A program made the position numbers and the translations under genes. The notes below the pieces were generated by a model. That model did no database searches and was not told where the DNA came from. It saw nothing but the letters and a program-made list of their open reading frames with translations. A stretch of DNA of 64,000 bases from an uncultured Senegalimassilia sp. (GTDB lineage Bacteria > Actinomycetota > Coriobacteriia > Coriobacteriales > Eggerthellaceae), in assembly GCF_934636665.1 (NCBI RefSeq), contig NZ_CAKUAT010000007.1, forward strand, positions 56,299-120,298. The letters run 5' to 3'. This document shows, one piece after another, positions 1-8,629 of the stretch (position 1 is its first letter; the number at the start of each line of letters is the position of its first letter).

Positions 1-688
1 CCACGTAGCAGCTGCCCTGCTGCTCCATCTTCGCGCGCACCTGCTCCAAGAAGATGCTGCGGCGGAAATCCACCTCGGGCAGCACGAGCAGGTCGACGTC
101 GCCGGTCAAGCACGTGCTCGCCGCAAGCCAGCCCGCGTCGCGGCCCATGGTCTCCAGCACGAACACCTCGGGGCGGGTGTAGGCGTCGTAGTCCATGCGC
201 GTGGCGTGCGTTATCTCGCACGCAACCTTCGCGGCGCTGGCGAATCCGGGGCAGTGGTCCATAAGACCCAGGTCGTTGTCGACGGTCTTCGGGATGCCGA
301 TGAAGCGCTTGTCCAGGTTGCGCTCGGCGGCCCAGGCGGTCATGGCGGCGACCGTGGACATGGAGCCGTTGCCGCCGATGTAGAACATGGTGGAGATGTC
401 GTTCTCGTCCATGACGTCGATAAGGCGTTGGAAATCGGCCTCTTCAGAGAACTTGTAGCGGCATGTGCCCAGCGCGCACGAGGGCGTTTGCTTGAGCACC
501 TCGATCTCATGGCCGCTCAAATCGGTCAGGTCGAACAGGTTGCCCGCCAGCGTTCCCTCGATGCCGTGAAGGCCTCCGAGGACGCGGTCGTAGAGCGGGT
601 TGAGCTGGTTTGCACGGATGACGCCGGCAAGGCTGGCGTTGATGACGGCGGTGGGGCCGCCCGATTGGGCGACAAGGCAGTTGGCCAT
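1..688 (-). CDS. 6-phosphofructokinase, PPi-type motif (5' part; cut by left edge)
   Basis: Phosphorylates fructose 6-phosphate in glycolysis. The first 229 residues are present and the C-terminus lies beyond the left edge. Start is the ATG read leftward from 688, preceded by a GGAG-type site (694-700). Seen motifs: AQSGGPTAVIN at the N-terminus, GGNGSM near residue 105, PKTVDND near 135 and METMGRDAGW-like segment (ETMGRDAGW) near 185. Family knowledge: the Lys in PKTxDND is typical of pyrophosphate-dependent or clade-X enzymes, whereas a Gly in GGxGS is typical of ATP users, so the phosphoryl donor cannot be settled here. A GATAAT box with an upstream TGC lies on the minus strand at 727-732 and may be its promoter. 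It is divergent from the recJ fusion gene. Confidence 0.88.
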   Translation of the reverse strand, partial: MANCLVAQSGGPTAVINASLAGVIRANQLNPLYDRVLGGLHGIEGTLAGNLFDLTDLSGHEIEVLKQTPSCALGTCRYKFSEEADFQRLIDVMDENDISTMFYIGGNGSMSTVAAMTAWAAERNLDKRFIGIPKTVDNDLGLMDHCPGFASAAKVACEITHATRMDYDAYTRPEVFVLETMGRDAGWLAASTCLTGDVDLLVLPEVDFRRSIFLEQVRAKMEQQGSCYV

Positions 689-805
689 GCGATGCTCCTG
701 CACGTTGTTCAGGGTAGGAAGGCCCCATTATCGCACGCCCGCGCCTGGCTGCATGCGAGGGGCGAAAGGCTGCAAAAAAGCTGCGAACGGCATGGCCAAA
801 GGAAT

Positions 806-907
806 GGCGGCCGGGGTGGTGTCGCGTGGCCGTAGGCGTGGCGGCCGGGGTGGCGTCGCGCGGCTACAGGCGCGGCGGTCGGGGCGGCGTCGTGCGGCGG
901 CGGGCGG
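806..907. repeat. three tandem 34-bp GC-rich repeats between pfk and recJ
   Basis: Three head-to-tail copies start at 806, 840 and 874, each opening GGCGG(C/T)CGGGG. Adjacent copies differ at roughly 6-8 of 34 positions. The period is not a multiple of three, and no start with a ribosome site leads into it, so it is unlikely to be coding. It fills much of the 391-bp divergent spacer 689-1079. The remaining spacer shows a possible -10 for pfk (727-732) and possible weak promoter elements TTGTGC (1025) and CTATAG (1045 region) before recJ. Confidence 0.6.
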
Positions 908-1079
908 GCTCGCGCGACCGCGCAACTCCTTCGCGCTCCTTCGCCCCGCGCTTGGGCGTCCCCCTGAACCGCTTGCCATGTTGCATGCCGACCGTGGCAC
1001 TTCCCGGCGGCGGCGCGACGCACTTGTGCGACAATAGAGGCGAACTATAGGAAAGCACTGCAATAAGTAGGTACCCACC

Positions 1080-4000
1080 ATGTCTGCCAGATTCAACATC
1101 AAGGCGGCAGAGCCCGAGGCGGTCGCATGCCTGCAGCGCGAGCTGCACATGCCGCACTTCATCGCGGCCACGCTCGTCTCGCGCGGCATCGACACCCCGG
1201 AAGCCGCGAACCGTTTCCTCACGCCGTCGCTGGATCGCGATTGGCGCGACCCCTACACCATCCCCGGGCTGTCCGAAGCCGCCGATGCGCTGGAGGCCGC
1301 CATCCGCCGCGGCGACCATATCCTCGTGTTCGGCGATTTCGACCTGGACGGCATCTCCGCCACCACCGTCATGACGCGCGGCCTGCGCGAGTTCGGCGCG
1401 CACGTCACGCCCTTCATCCCGCGCCGCTTCGAGGAGGGCTACGCCATCACTCCGGCGGCCATCGAGCGCCTGTCCCAGGTCAATCCCGACTTCCTGGTCA
1501 CCGTCGACTGCGGCATCGCCTGCAAGGCCGAGGTGCGCCTGCTGCAGGAGCGCGGCATCGAAGTGGCCGTCACCGATCACCACGAGCCCTCCGACTTGGT
1601 GCCCGAGGGCGTGCCCGTGGCCGACCCGAAGCGCGACCCCGCCTGCCCCAGCGCCATCCTGGCCGGCGTGGGCGTGGCGCTCAAGATGGTGCAGGCGCTA
1701 GGCGGTCGCTTCGGCAAGCCGCATCTGTGGCGCCAGTACACCGACTTCGCCACGCTCGGCACCATCGCCGACCTCATGCCCATGCGCGATGAGAACCGTG
1801 CCCTGGTGGCCGACGGCCTGCGCCGCATCAACCAGGCCCCGCGCCCGTGCATCGCCGCGCTGCTGGATACCTCCGGCGCTTCCGGCAAGCAGGTCACCGC
1901 CACCAACCTCAGCTTCTCCATCATCCCGCGCTTGAACGCCGCCGGCCGCATGGGCGACGCGCAGCTGGCGCTCGACCTTCTGCTCACCGACGACTTCGAG
2001 CAGGCCAACCAGCAGGCGCAGCGCCTCGAGGGCGTCAACGACCAGCGCCGCGCCATCGAGGCCGAGCTCTCCGAGATCGCCAAGGCCCAGGCCGCCGAAA
2101 CCTACAAGGGCCAGCGCGCCCTGGTAGTGGCAGGCGAAGGGTGGCACGAGGGCGTGAAGGGCATCGTGGCCAGCCGCCTGGTGAACACCTACGGCGTGCC
2201 CTGCCTGCTGTTCACCATCGACGGCGACGAGGCGCGCGGCAGCGGCCGCAGCGTGGGCCAGGTCAACCTGTTCAAGGCCGTGGAAAGCTGCTCCGACCTG
2301 CTGCTGCGCTTCGGCGGGCACGAGGCCGCCGTGGGCGTGACGCTTCCCACCGAGAAGCTCCCCGAGTTCGAGCGTCGCCTGTGCGAGTACATGGACGCGC
2401 TGCCCGAGGGCGCGTTCCATCCGCTCATCACCATCGACGCCTGCGTGAACCTCGACGAGCTCACGCTGCGCAACGTGGCGCAGCTCGATGCGCTGGCCCC
2501 GTTCGGCCAGGAGCATCCCGTGCCCGTGTACCTGGCGCGCGACGTCACGCTGCTGCACAGCCGCGCGGTGGGCGCCGAGCGCAACCACTTCTCGTGCTCG
2601 CTTTCCAACGGGCGCACCACGGTGGCGGGCATCATGTTCCACTGCAACGACATCGAGGCGCTCATGAAGACCGACAGCGTGGTCAACGCCGCGTTCGAGG
2701 TGCAGATCGACGAATGGAAGAACCGCCGCAGCGTGAAGGCCATGCTCAAGTCGCTGTCGCCGGCGCGCACGTGCGTCGCCTTGGAGGCGTGCCTGAACCC
2801 GGAGAACCTCAGCTTCGTGAGCGATTTGTACGCCACGCGCGACGAGGAGCTGTGCGCCGACGCGCCGCACGATCCCGAGGCCATCGAGGAGTACGAGAAC
2901 GAGCTGGAGGTCAATCGCGCCCATTGGGAGGCCATGGCGCGGCAGGACCCGCAGCGCCTGCGCGAGCATATCGTGCGCGCCACCATCGGCGACGGCCAGC
3001 TCCATCAGGCCCAGCGCGACATCCTGGATAACCTTGCCGAAGGCAAGTCGGTGCTCGGCGTCATGGTCACGGGCCGCGGAAAGTCGCTGACCTTCCAGGT
3101 GCACGCCACGCTGCGCGCGCTGGCTGCCCGCGAGGCCAGCCTGTTCGTGTACCCGCTGCGCGCCCTCATCGCCGACCAGGCGTTTCATCTGCGCGAGGCG
3201 CTGGCGCCCTTCGGCATCACCGTGGTCACGCTCACCGGCGAGTCCACGGTCGACGAGCGCCGTCAGGCGTTCGCGGGCCTGGCCGACGGCAGCGTGGACA
3301 TCGCACTGACCACGCCCGAGTTCTTGGCCTGGCACGCCGATTCGTTCGCCTACACCGGGCGTGTGAAGTTCGTGGTGGTCGACGAAGCGCACCACGTGGG
3401 CCTGGCGCGCGCCGGCCAGCGCGAGGCGTACGCCACCATCGGCTCCGCGGTGCGCAGGCTAGGCAACCCCACGGTGCTCGCGCTCACCGCCACGGCCGAC
3501 GACGAGTGCGCCCAGGCCGTGCGCCGCGAGCTGCCCATCGACGCATGCGTGTTCGACGCCTCCGATCGCCCGAACCTGCGCCTGGACGACCGCCGCAACG
3601 TGCCCAGCCGCGACAACTACCTGGCCAACCTGGTGGCAACCGGCGAGAAGACGGTGGTGTTCGTGAACTCCCGCGAGCAGTCCGTGGCCGTCGCCCGCGC
3701 GCTGCGCAAGCACGCGCCGCAGGTGGCGCCGCTCATCGGCTTCTACAACGCGGGCTTGTCGCGCAGCGAGCGCAAGCGCATCGAGCAGTTGTTCCGCACC
3801 GACGCGCTTCTGGTGCTCATCGCCACCAGCGCGTTCGGCGAGGGCGTGGATATCCCGAACATCCGCCATGTGGTGCTGTACCACATGCCCTTCAACGAGA
3901 TAGAATTCAACCAGATGTCGGGCCGCGCCGGACGCGACGGCAAGCCGGCCTGCGTGCACCTGCTGTTCAGCCGCAACGACTGCGCCCTCAACGAGCGCAT

Positions 4001-4445
4001 CCTGGCGGACATGACGCCGTGCCATGACAGCTTGGCGCAGGTGTACCGCAAGCTGCGCGCCATGCAGCGCGCCTCCGACACGCTGTTCTTCACCACCAGC
4101 GACGCTGAGCTGGCCAAGAACGTGTCCACCGATATCTTCCCGGTGAACACGGCGTCGGTCACATGCGCCGTGGCGGTGTTCCGCGAGTTGGGGCTTATCG
4201 AGGCGCACGCCATGTTCGGTCCCGACGGGCTGGTGCGCTCCATCCACGTGAAGGACACGCAGGACAAGGTGCAGCTCACCGACAGCGTGCGCTATCGCGA
4301 GGGGATGGACGAGCGCGAGATCTTCCACGCGTTCCGCGATTGGGTCATGCGCAGCAACGCCGCCGACCTGCAGAAGCGCGTATCGCATCCCATCCTGCCA
4401 ACCACCGCCGTTGCAAAGGAGGCTGGAAATGACCAAGTCGAATAG
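1080..4445 (+). CDS. recJ: RecJ-like single-strand exonuclease fused to RecQ-like helicase
   Basis: A 1121-residue protein with two enzymes. Residues 1 to about 570 are a RecJ DHH/DHHA1 nuclease: the metal motif GDFDLDG is at 85-91, then TVDCGI near 143 and TDHHEP near 166. Residues about 640-1060 form a superfamily 2 helicase of RecQ type: Walker A TGRGKS (664-669), DEAH (768-771) and motif VI MSGRAGRDG (about 946). Ordinary RecJ is about 570-800 residues, so the C-terminal helicase is an addition. RecJ and RecQ cooperate in end resection in other bacteria, so the fusion probably couples unwinding and 5'-3' degradation in repair. No strong ribosome site precedes the ATG, which was chosen because homology begins at once. 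Its 3' end overlaps relA by 17 bp. Confidence 0.9.
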   Translation: MSARFNIKAAEPEAVACLQRELHMPHFIAATLVSRGIDTPEAANRFLTPSLDRDWRDPYTIPGLSEAADALEAAIRRGDHILVFGDFDLDGISATTVMTRGLREFGAHVTPFIPRRFEEGYAITPAAIERLSQVNPDFLVTVDCGIACKAEVRLLQERGIEVAVTDHHEPSDLVPEGVPVADPKRDPACPSAILAGVGVALKMVQALGGRFGKPHLWRQYTDFATLGTIADLMPMRDENRALVADGLRRINQAPRPCIAALLDTSGASGKQVTATNLSFSIIPRLNAAGRMGDAQLALDLLLTDDFEQANQQAQRLEGVNDQRRAIEAELSEIAKAQAAETYKGQRALVVAGEGWHEGVKGIVASRLVNTYGVPCLLFTIDGDEARGSGRSVGQVNLFKAVESCSDLLLRFGGHEAAVGVTLPTEKLPEFERRLCEYMDALPEGAFHPLITIDACVNLDELTLRNVAQLDALAPFGQEHPVPVYLARDVTLLHSRAVGAERNHFSCSLSNGRTTVAGIMFHCNDIEALMKTDSVVNAAFEVQIDEWKNRRSVKAMLKSLSPARTCVALEACLNPENLSFVSDLYATRDEELCADAPHDPEAIEEYENELEVNRAHWEAMARQDPQRLREHIVRATIGDGQLHQAQRDILDNLAEGKSVLGVMVTGRGKSLTFQVHATLRALAAREASLFVYPLRALIADQAFHLREALAPFGITVVTLTGESTVDERRQAFAGLADGSVDIALTTPEFLAWHADSFAYTGRVKFVVVDEAHHVGLARAGQREAYATIGSAVRRLGNPTVLALTATADDECAQAVRRELPIDACVFDASDRPNLRLDDRRNVPSRDNYLANLVATGEKTVVFVNSREQSVAVARALRKHAPQVAPLIGFYNAGLSRSERKRIEQLFRTDALLVLIATSAFGEGVDIPNIRHVVLYHMPFNEIEFNQMSGRAGRDGKPACVHLLFSRNDCALNERILADMTPCHDSLAQVYRKLRAMQRASDTLFFTTSDAELAKNVSTDIFPVNTASVTCAVAVFRELGLIEAHAMFGPDGLVRSIHVKDTQDKVQLTDSVRYREGMDEREIFHAFRDWVMRSNAADLQKRVSHPILPTTAVAKEAGNDQVE

Positions 4446-6840
4446 CAGACCGGACCAGAACCTGCTGGGGGCGCAGCCCGACGTGGTCCGACAAACCGTC
4501 GACGATAGCCTGCTGGGCCGCCCGCACGTGGCGGAGAAGGCGTTTTCCACCGAGGCCACGAAGGTGATGCCCAAGGGTGAGAAAACCCCTGACGAGCGCT
4601 TCGCCGACCTTCAGGATATGACGCGCGGCTACCTGACCGACGAGGAGGAGGCCAAGCTCGAGAAGGCCTTCCGCTTCGCCGCCGCGGCGCACGAGGGCGC
4701 GTGCCGCAAGTCGGGCGAGCCGTTCATCGCGCACCCGGTGGAGGTGGCCATCATTCTGGCCGACCTGCGCATGGACGTGGAAACGCTGTGCGCGGCGCTT
4801 CTGCACGACACGGTGGAGGACACCGACGTGACCAGCCAGCTGGTCGATCAGGAGTTCGGCCCGCACGTGGCGCAGCTGGTCGACGGCGTCACCAAGATCA
4901 CGCGCATCGAGGTGGAAACGCTCACCGATGAGCAGGCGGCCACTATCCGCAAGATGTTCGTCGCCATGAGCAAGGACATCCGCGTCATCGTCATCAAGCT
5001 GGCCGACCGCCTGCACAACATGCGCACCCTGGCGGCGCTCAAGGAGGACCGCCGCATCTTCAAGTCGCGCGAGACGCTTGAGATCTATGCGCCCATCGCG
5101 CACCGCCTGGGCATCAACTCCATCAAGTGGGAGCTTGAGGACCTGAGCTTCTACTACCTTGAGCCAAACAAGTTCAAGCAGGTCTCGCGTATGGTCACCG
5201 AAAGCCGCTCCGAGCGCGAGGAGTACCTTGACCAGGTCATCTCCGTGCTGCGCGGCGAGATGGACAAGGTGAGCATCCAGGCGCAGATCATGGGCCGCCC
5301 CAAGCACCTATACAGCATCTATCAGAAGATGGCGAAGAAGGGCAAGGGCTTCTCCGAGATCTACGACCTGATCGCCGTGCGCATCATCGTCAAGTCGGTG
5401 AAGGACTGCTACTCGGCGCTGGGCGCGGTGCACACGCTGTGGCACCCCATGCCCGGGCGGTTCAAAGATTACATCGCCATGCCGAAGTTCAACATGTATC
5501 AAAGCCTGCACACCACGGTCATCGGCCCCGCCGGCAGGCCGCTCGAGGTGCAGATCCGCACCGAGGAGATGCACCGCCAAAGCGAGTACGGCGTGGCGGC
5601 GCACTGGCGCTATAAGGAGAAGGGCGGCCGCGGCGGCAGCGACTCCATGGACAAGCAGCTGGCCTGGCTGCGCGAGATGGTGGACTGGCAGGATGAGACG
5701 CACGATTCGCGCGAGTTCCTGAAGGACCTGAAGGTGGACCTGGCGCCTACCGAGGTGTTCGTGTTCACGCCGAAGGGCGAGGCCATGAGCTTGCGTGCCG
5801 GATCCACGCCCGTTGACTTCGCCTACGCCATCCACACCGAGGTGGGCAACCATTGCGTGGGTGCGAAGGTCAACGGCGCCATCGTGCCGCTGGCCTACGA
5901 GCTGCAGCTGGGCGATCGCGTGGAGATTCTCACGCAGAAGTCGGCAAGCCCCAGCCGCGACTGGCTCAACATCGTGAAAACGCCCAGCGCGCGCAACAAG
6001 ATCCGCGCGTACTTCAGCAAGGTCACCCGCGCCGACGACCTGCTCAGCGGCCGCGACAAGCTGGCGCGCGAGATGCGCAAGCACGGCCTGGGCATCTCCA
6101 ACACCCGCTCTGAGCGCGCGCTGCGCACCGTCGCCGAGCACCTGGGCTACAAGGACGCCGACGACATGCTGGTCAACATCGGCACCAGCAAGGAGAGCGT
6201 GCAAAGCGTGGCCAACCGTCTGCTCGCCGAGCTGGGTCGCAAGGGCGATCAGCAGCCCGACCCGCTGAACCTGGGCACGGCGGCCATGACCACTGGCAAG
6301 CTGCCGCCCATGCTCACGCTGGTGAACAAGCCGAAGAAGCACGAGACGAAAAGCTCCAACGGCGTGGTGGTGGAAGGAGTGGAAGGCGCGCTCGTGCGCT
6401 TGTCGCGCTGCTGCAACCCCGTGCCGGGCGACGACATCATCGGCTTCGTCACGCGCGGCCGCGGCGTGTCGGTGCACCGCCGCGACTGCCCGAACGCCAA
6501 GGAGCTCATGGCTCAGCCCGAGCGCATCATGAAGGTGCATTGGGAAAGCGACCTGCCGAAGAACACGTCGTTCAAGGTGGAGGTCTACATCGAGGCGCTC
6601 GACCGTCTGCAGCTGCTCTCCGATGTCGTGCTCGTGCTGTCGGGCATGGGGGCGAACGTCCTGTCTTCGAATACGGTGTCGCACCGCGACGGCATGGCCG
6701 AGATGCGCTTCCTGTTCCAGGTCAGCGACATCACGCACATCGACATCATCCTCAGCAAGCTCAAGGCGCTCGAGGGTGTGTTCGATGCCCGCCGCATGGT
6801 GCCGAAGGTAGGCGGAGGGAAGGATTCCGCGCAGCTGTAA
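4429..6840 (+). CDS. relA: bifunctional (p)ppGpp synthetase/hydrolase RelA/SpoT
   Basis: An 803-residue Rel enzyme that makes and hydrolyses the stringent-response alarmone. N-terminal HD hydrolase: His near 102 (FIAHPVEVA) and the HD pair near 126 (LLHDTVEDT). Synthetase domain: RFKDYIAMPKFNMYQSLHT and EVQIRTEEMH (about residues 345-390). TGS domain around 440-505 (EVFVFTPKGE) and a C-terminal ACT domain. Both hydrolase and synthetase motifs look intact, so it is the bifunctional type. Start is the ATG at 4429, with AAAGGAGG six bases upstream; an in-frame TTG at 4411 lacks a site. It overlaps the recJ stop by 17 bp, so the two are cotranscribed and probably translationally coupled. Confidence 0.96.
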   Translation: MTKSNSRPDQNLLGAQPDVVRQTVDDSLLGRPHVAEKAFSTEATKVMPKGEKTPDERFADLQDMTRGYLTDEEEAKLEKAFRFAAAAHEGACRKSGEPFIAHPVEVAIILADLRMDVETLCAALLHDTVEDTDVTSQLVDQEFGPHVAQLVDGVTKITRIEVETLTDEQAATIRKMFVAMSKDIRVIVIKLADRLHNMRTLAALKEDRRIFKSRETLEIYAPIAHRLGINSIKWELEDLSFYYLEPNKFKQVSRMVTESRSEREEYLDQVISVLRGEMDKVSIQAQIMGRPKHLYSIYQKMAKKGKGFSEIYDLIAVRIIVKSVKDCYSALGAVHTLWHPMPGRFKDYIAMPKFNMYQSLHTTVIGPAGRPLEVQIRTEEMHRQSEYGVAAHWRYKEKGGRGGSDSMDKQLAWLREMVDWQDETHDSREFLKDLKVDLAPTEVFVFTPKGEAMSLRAGSTPVDFAYAIHTEVGNHCVGAKVNGAIVPLAYELQLGDRVEILTQKSASPSRDWLNIVKTPSARNKIRAYFSKVTRADDLLSGRDKLAREMRKHGLGISNTRSERALRTVAEHLGYKDADDMLVNIGTSKESVQSVANRLLAELGRKGDQQPDPLNLGTAAMTTGKLPPMLTLVNKPKKHETKSSNGVVVEGVEGALVRLSRCCNPVPGDDIIGFVTRGRGVSVHRRDCPNAKELMAQPERIMKVHWESDLPKNTSFKVEVYIEALDRLQLLSDVVLVLSGMGANVLSSNTVSHRDGMAEMRFLFQVSDITHIDIILSKLKALEGVFDARRMVPKVGGGKDSAQL

Positions 6841-6883
6841 GGGATGGGCGGCAAGGATGAAGATACTGATTCAGGAGGACAAC

Positions 6884-7543
6884 ATGGCATATAAGGTGAA
6901 GGGAACGTGCGTCGACGCATCGTTCCTGGTTCTGGGACCGTATCAGACCAACGTGTACGTCGTGTCGGACGGCTCCGCCACCTTCGTGGTGGACCCCGCA
7001 ATCGACGCGAAGAAGATCGCGGCGGCTTTGGGCGGGTGCAAGCTCGACGCCATCGTGCTGACGCATCGCCACTCCGACCATGTGACGGCCGCTGCCGAGC
7101 TGCGCAGCCTTACGGGCGCCACCGTCATCGCCTCGGCTATCGATGCCGACATGATCTGCGGCGATAAACCCGTGCCGCGCGACGACCAGAAGTTCCCCGT
7201 ATGCCCGGTCGACCAGCGCGTCAACCACGGCGACGTGGTGAAGATCGGCAACATGCCGTGGAAGGTCATCGGCACCCCCGGCCACACCGAGGGCAGCATG
7301 TGCCTGTTCCTGGATTCCTCGCTCACCGAGCGCCTGGACGCTAGCCCCGTCCTTATCGCCGGCGACACGCTGTTCTTCGGCTCCATCGGCCGCACCGACT
7401 TCAGCGGCGGCAGCATGTCGGCCATGCGCAAGTCGCTCAAGCGCCTGGCGGTCCTGCCCGACGACACGGTGGTCCTGCCCGGCCACGGCAACCTGACCAC
7501 CATCGGCGGCGAGCGTCGCCGCGTGTTCGCCTTCTACGCATAA
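6884..7543 (+). CDS. metallo-beta-lactamase-fold hydrolase (glyoxalase II-like)
   Basis: A 219-residue MBL-fold protein. The metal motif THRHSDH is at residues 60-66, then GTPGHTEGSM near 127, AGDTLFFGSIGRTD near 160 and a late GHG (LPGHGNLTTIGGE). This is the glyoxalase II-like subgroup; the actual substrate is not evident. The ATG at 6884 follows AGGAGGA (6873-6879) and is preferred over the ATG at 6857, which has no site. It lies 43 bp after relA and is probably in the same transcript; the RelA-MBL order is common in Gram-positive bacteria where the hydrolase is annotated as a possible glyoxalase or tRNA-related enzyme. A strong hairpin follows. Confidence 0.85.
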   Translation: MAYKVKGTCVDASFLVLGPYQTNVYVVSDGSATFVVDPAIDAKKIAAALGGCKLDAIVLTHRHSDHVTAAAELRSLTGATVIASAIDADMICGDKPVPRDDQKFPVCPVDQRVNHGDVVKIGNMPWKVIGTPGHTEGSMCLFLDSSLTERLDASPVLIAGDTLFFGSIGRTDFSGGSMSAMRKSLKRLAVLPDDTVVLPGHGNLTTIGGERRRVFAFYA

Positions 7544-7580
7544 GGCGCAGCGGCCTGGCCGCAAACTTGCAATCACATGA

Positions 7581-7606
7581 GAAAGGCCCGCGTGAGCGGG
7601 CCTTTC
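7581..7606. terminator. bidirectional terminator between MBL hydrolase and PhoU-like gene
   Basis: Perfect 11-bp stem (7581-7591 with 7596-7606) and GTGA loop, with A/T-rich ends, between convergent genes. Confidence 0.85.
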
Positions 7607-7635
7607 GCGTTTCTATGGGTTTGTACGGCTTGCGC

Positions 7636-8265
7636 CTACACGTTCTTCAGCATGATGGTGTTCATGACGTCGGCTGCAAGCTCGCACGCATCGCAGCAGG
7701 CTTCCATGCTGTCGAACAGGTTCGTCCACACTTGCACGCGCATGGGGTTGTCGTAATCGTTCACGTGCAGGTCGCGGATGACCTTGGTGTAGAGCTGGTC
7801 GGCCTGCTCCTCGAGGTCGTGGACCTTCACGATGAGGTGCACGAAGTTCTTCGACTTCTTGAAGTTGCGGAAGTCGCACATGGCGTTGTCGAGCGCCTCG
7901 CAGCTGTCTTGGATGAGCTTTGCGAACTCGATGGCCTGGTCGTGCATGAAGTGGATGTCGTACATGTAGAAGCGCAGCATGACATCTTCGATGTCGTCGA
8001 CGATGTCGTCGAGCGCCTGGCACATCTCGATGATGTCCTCGCGGTCGATGGGGGTGATGAAGTCGGTGGCGACCGTCTTGAAGATCTTGTGGTTGATCGT
8101 GTCGCCCTCGTGCTCGATCTCATGCGCCTTCTGCGTGTTCTCCTCGAGCGCGGATGCTTCCGTGAACTGCTCGATGGTTTCAACCAGCAACGCCGACTCG
8201 GCGACGGCCAGCTTCGAGTGCTGCTCGAATGCGCCGAAATAGTCGAACTTGTGCTTCCTGCCCAT
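7636..8265 (-). CDS. PhoU-like DUF47 family protein
   Basis: A 209-residue, almost wholly helical protein matching the DUF47 (PhoU-like) family: HEIEHEGDTINHKI near residue 50, ITPIDREDI near 72, LDDIVDDIEDVM near 85 and a second repeat with DLEEQADQLY near 155. Family members often sit beside Pit phosphate transporters and are thought to modulate phosphate uptake; no transporter is adjacent here, so its partner must be elsewhere. The ATG at 8265 has GGAG seven bases upstream; the longer reading from 8286 lacks one. Confidence 0.85.
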   Translation of the reverse strand: MGRKHKFDYFGAFEQHSKLAVAESALLVETIEQFTEASALEENTQKAHEIEHEGDTINHKIFKTVATDFITPIDREDIIEMCQALDDIVDDIEDVMLRFYMYDIHFMHDQAIEFAKLIQDSCEALDNAMCDFRNFKKSKNFVHLIVKVHDLEEQADQLYTKVIRDLHVNDYDNPMRVQVWTNLFDSMEACCDACELAADVMNTIMLKNV

Positions 8266-8317
8266 GGGGTCTCCTTCTAAGAACAAGTACCTACCACGTT
8301 CGCACGTGCGATTCCAA

Positions 8318-8345
8318 AGTGTAACGCAAGTTAACGTGCGTGAAA
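8318..8345 (-). promoter_or_regulatory. candidate promoter of the PhoU-like gene
   Basis: Read leftward: TTTCAC (8345-8340), 16-bp spacer, TACACT (8323-8318). A perfect 10-bp palindrome CGCACGTGCG (8301-8310) lies at or just after the expected transcription start and could be an operator. Confidence 0.5.
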
Positions 8346-8420
8346 CGGGGAATCCACGGCGACGTTGCGAAAGACGCGAACCGTCAACATCCCGTTATAT
8401 TGGATGCCCCGTTTCCGCAA

Positions 8421-8444
8421 CAGCTGGGGCGGATGCCCCAGCTG
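8421..8444. repeat. inverted repeat in the 364-bp spacer 8266-8629
   Basis: Perfect 10-bp stem CAGCTGGGGC with a GGAT loop. It is not followed by a T-run in either direction. The rest of the spacer (8446-8629) is GC-rich sequence with no gene that I can support. Confidence 0.5.
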
Positions 8445-8629
8445 GCAGCCGAGTTGGGTGGAGGCGTTTGCCTGCCGGGCCTCTTGCGCGCTTTCGCCGG
8501 CGTAAGCGCTAGCGAGCGGGCTGGGCGCTCTGGCTAGCGGATGCGGCAGCGCGCCTGCTGCCGGTGCGGTTGGGGCATCCAGCTAGCAGCCGGAGCTCCG
8601 CCTGCTGCCGATCGGGCCTGTGGGAGCCC

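Noticed and set aside
206..835. Rightward ORF over the phosphofructokinase gene
   Set aside because: Antisense shadow of a gene with clear family motifs.
1698..3395. 565-codon minus-strand frame inside recJ
   Set aside because: Antisense shadow with His/Ala/Gly bias and no domain.
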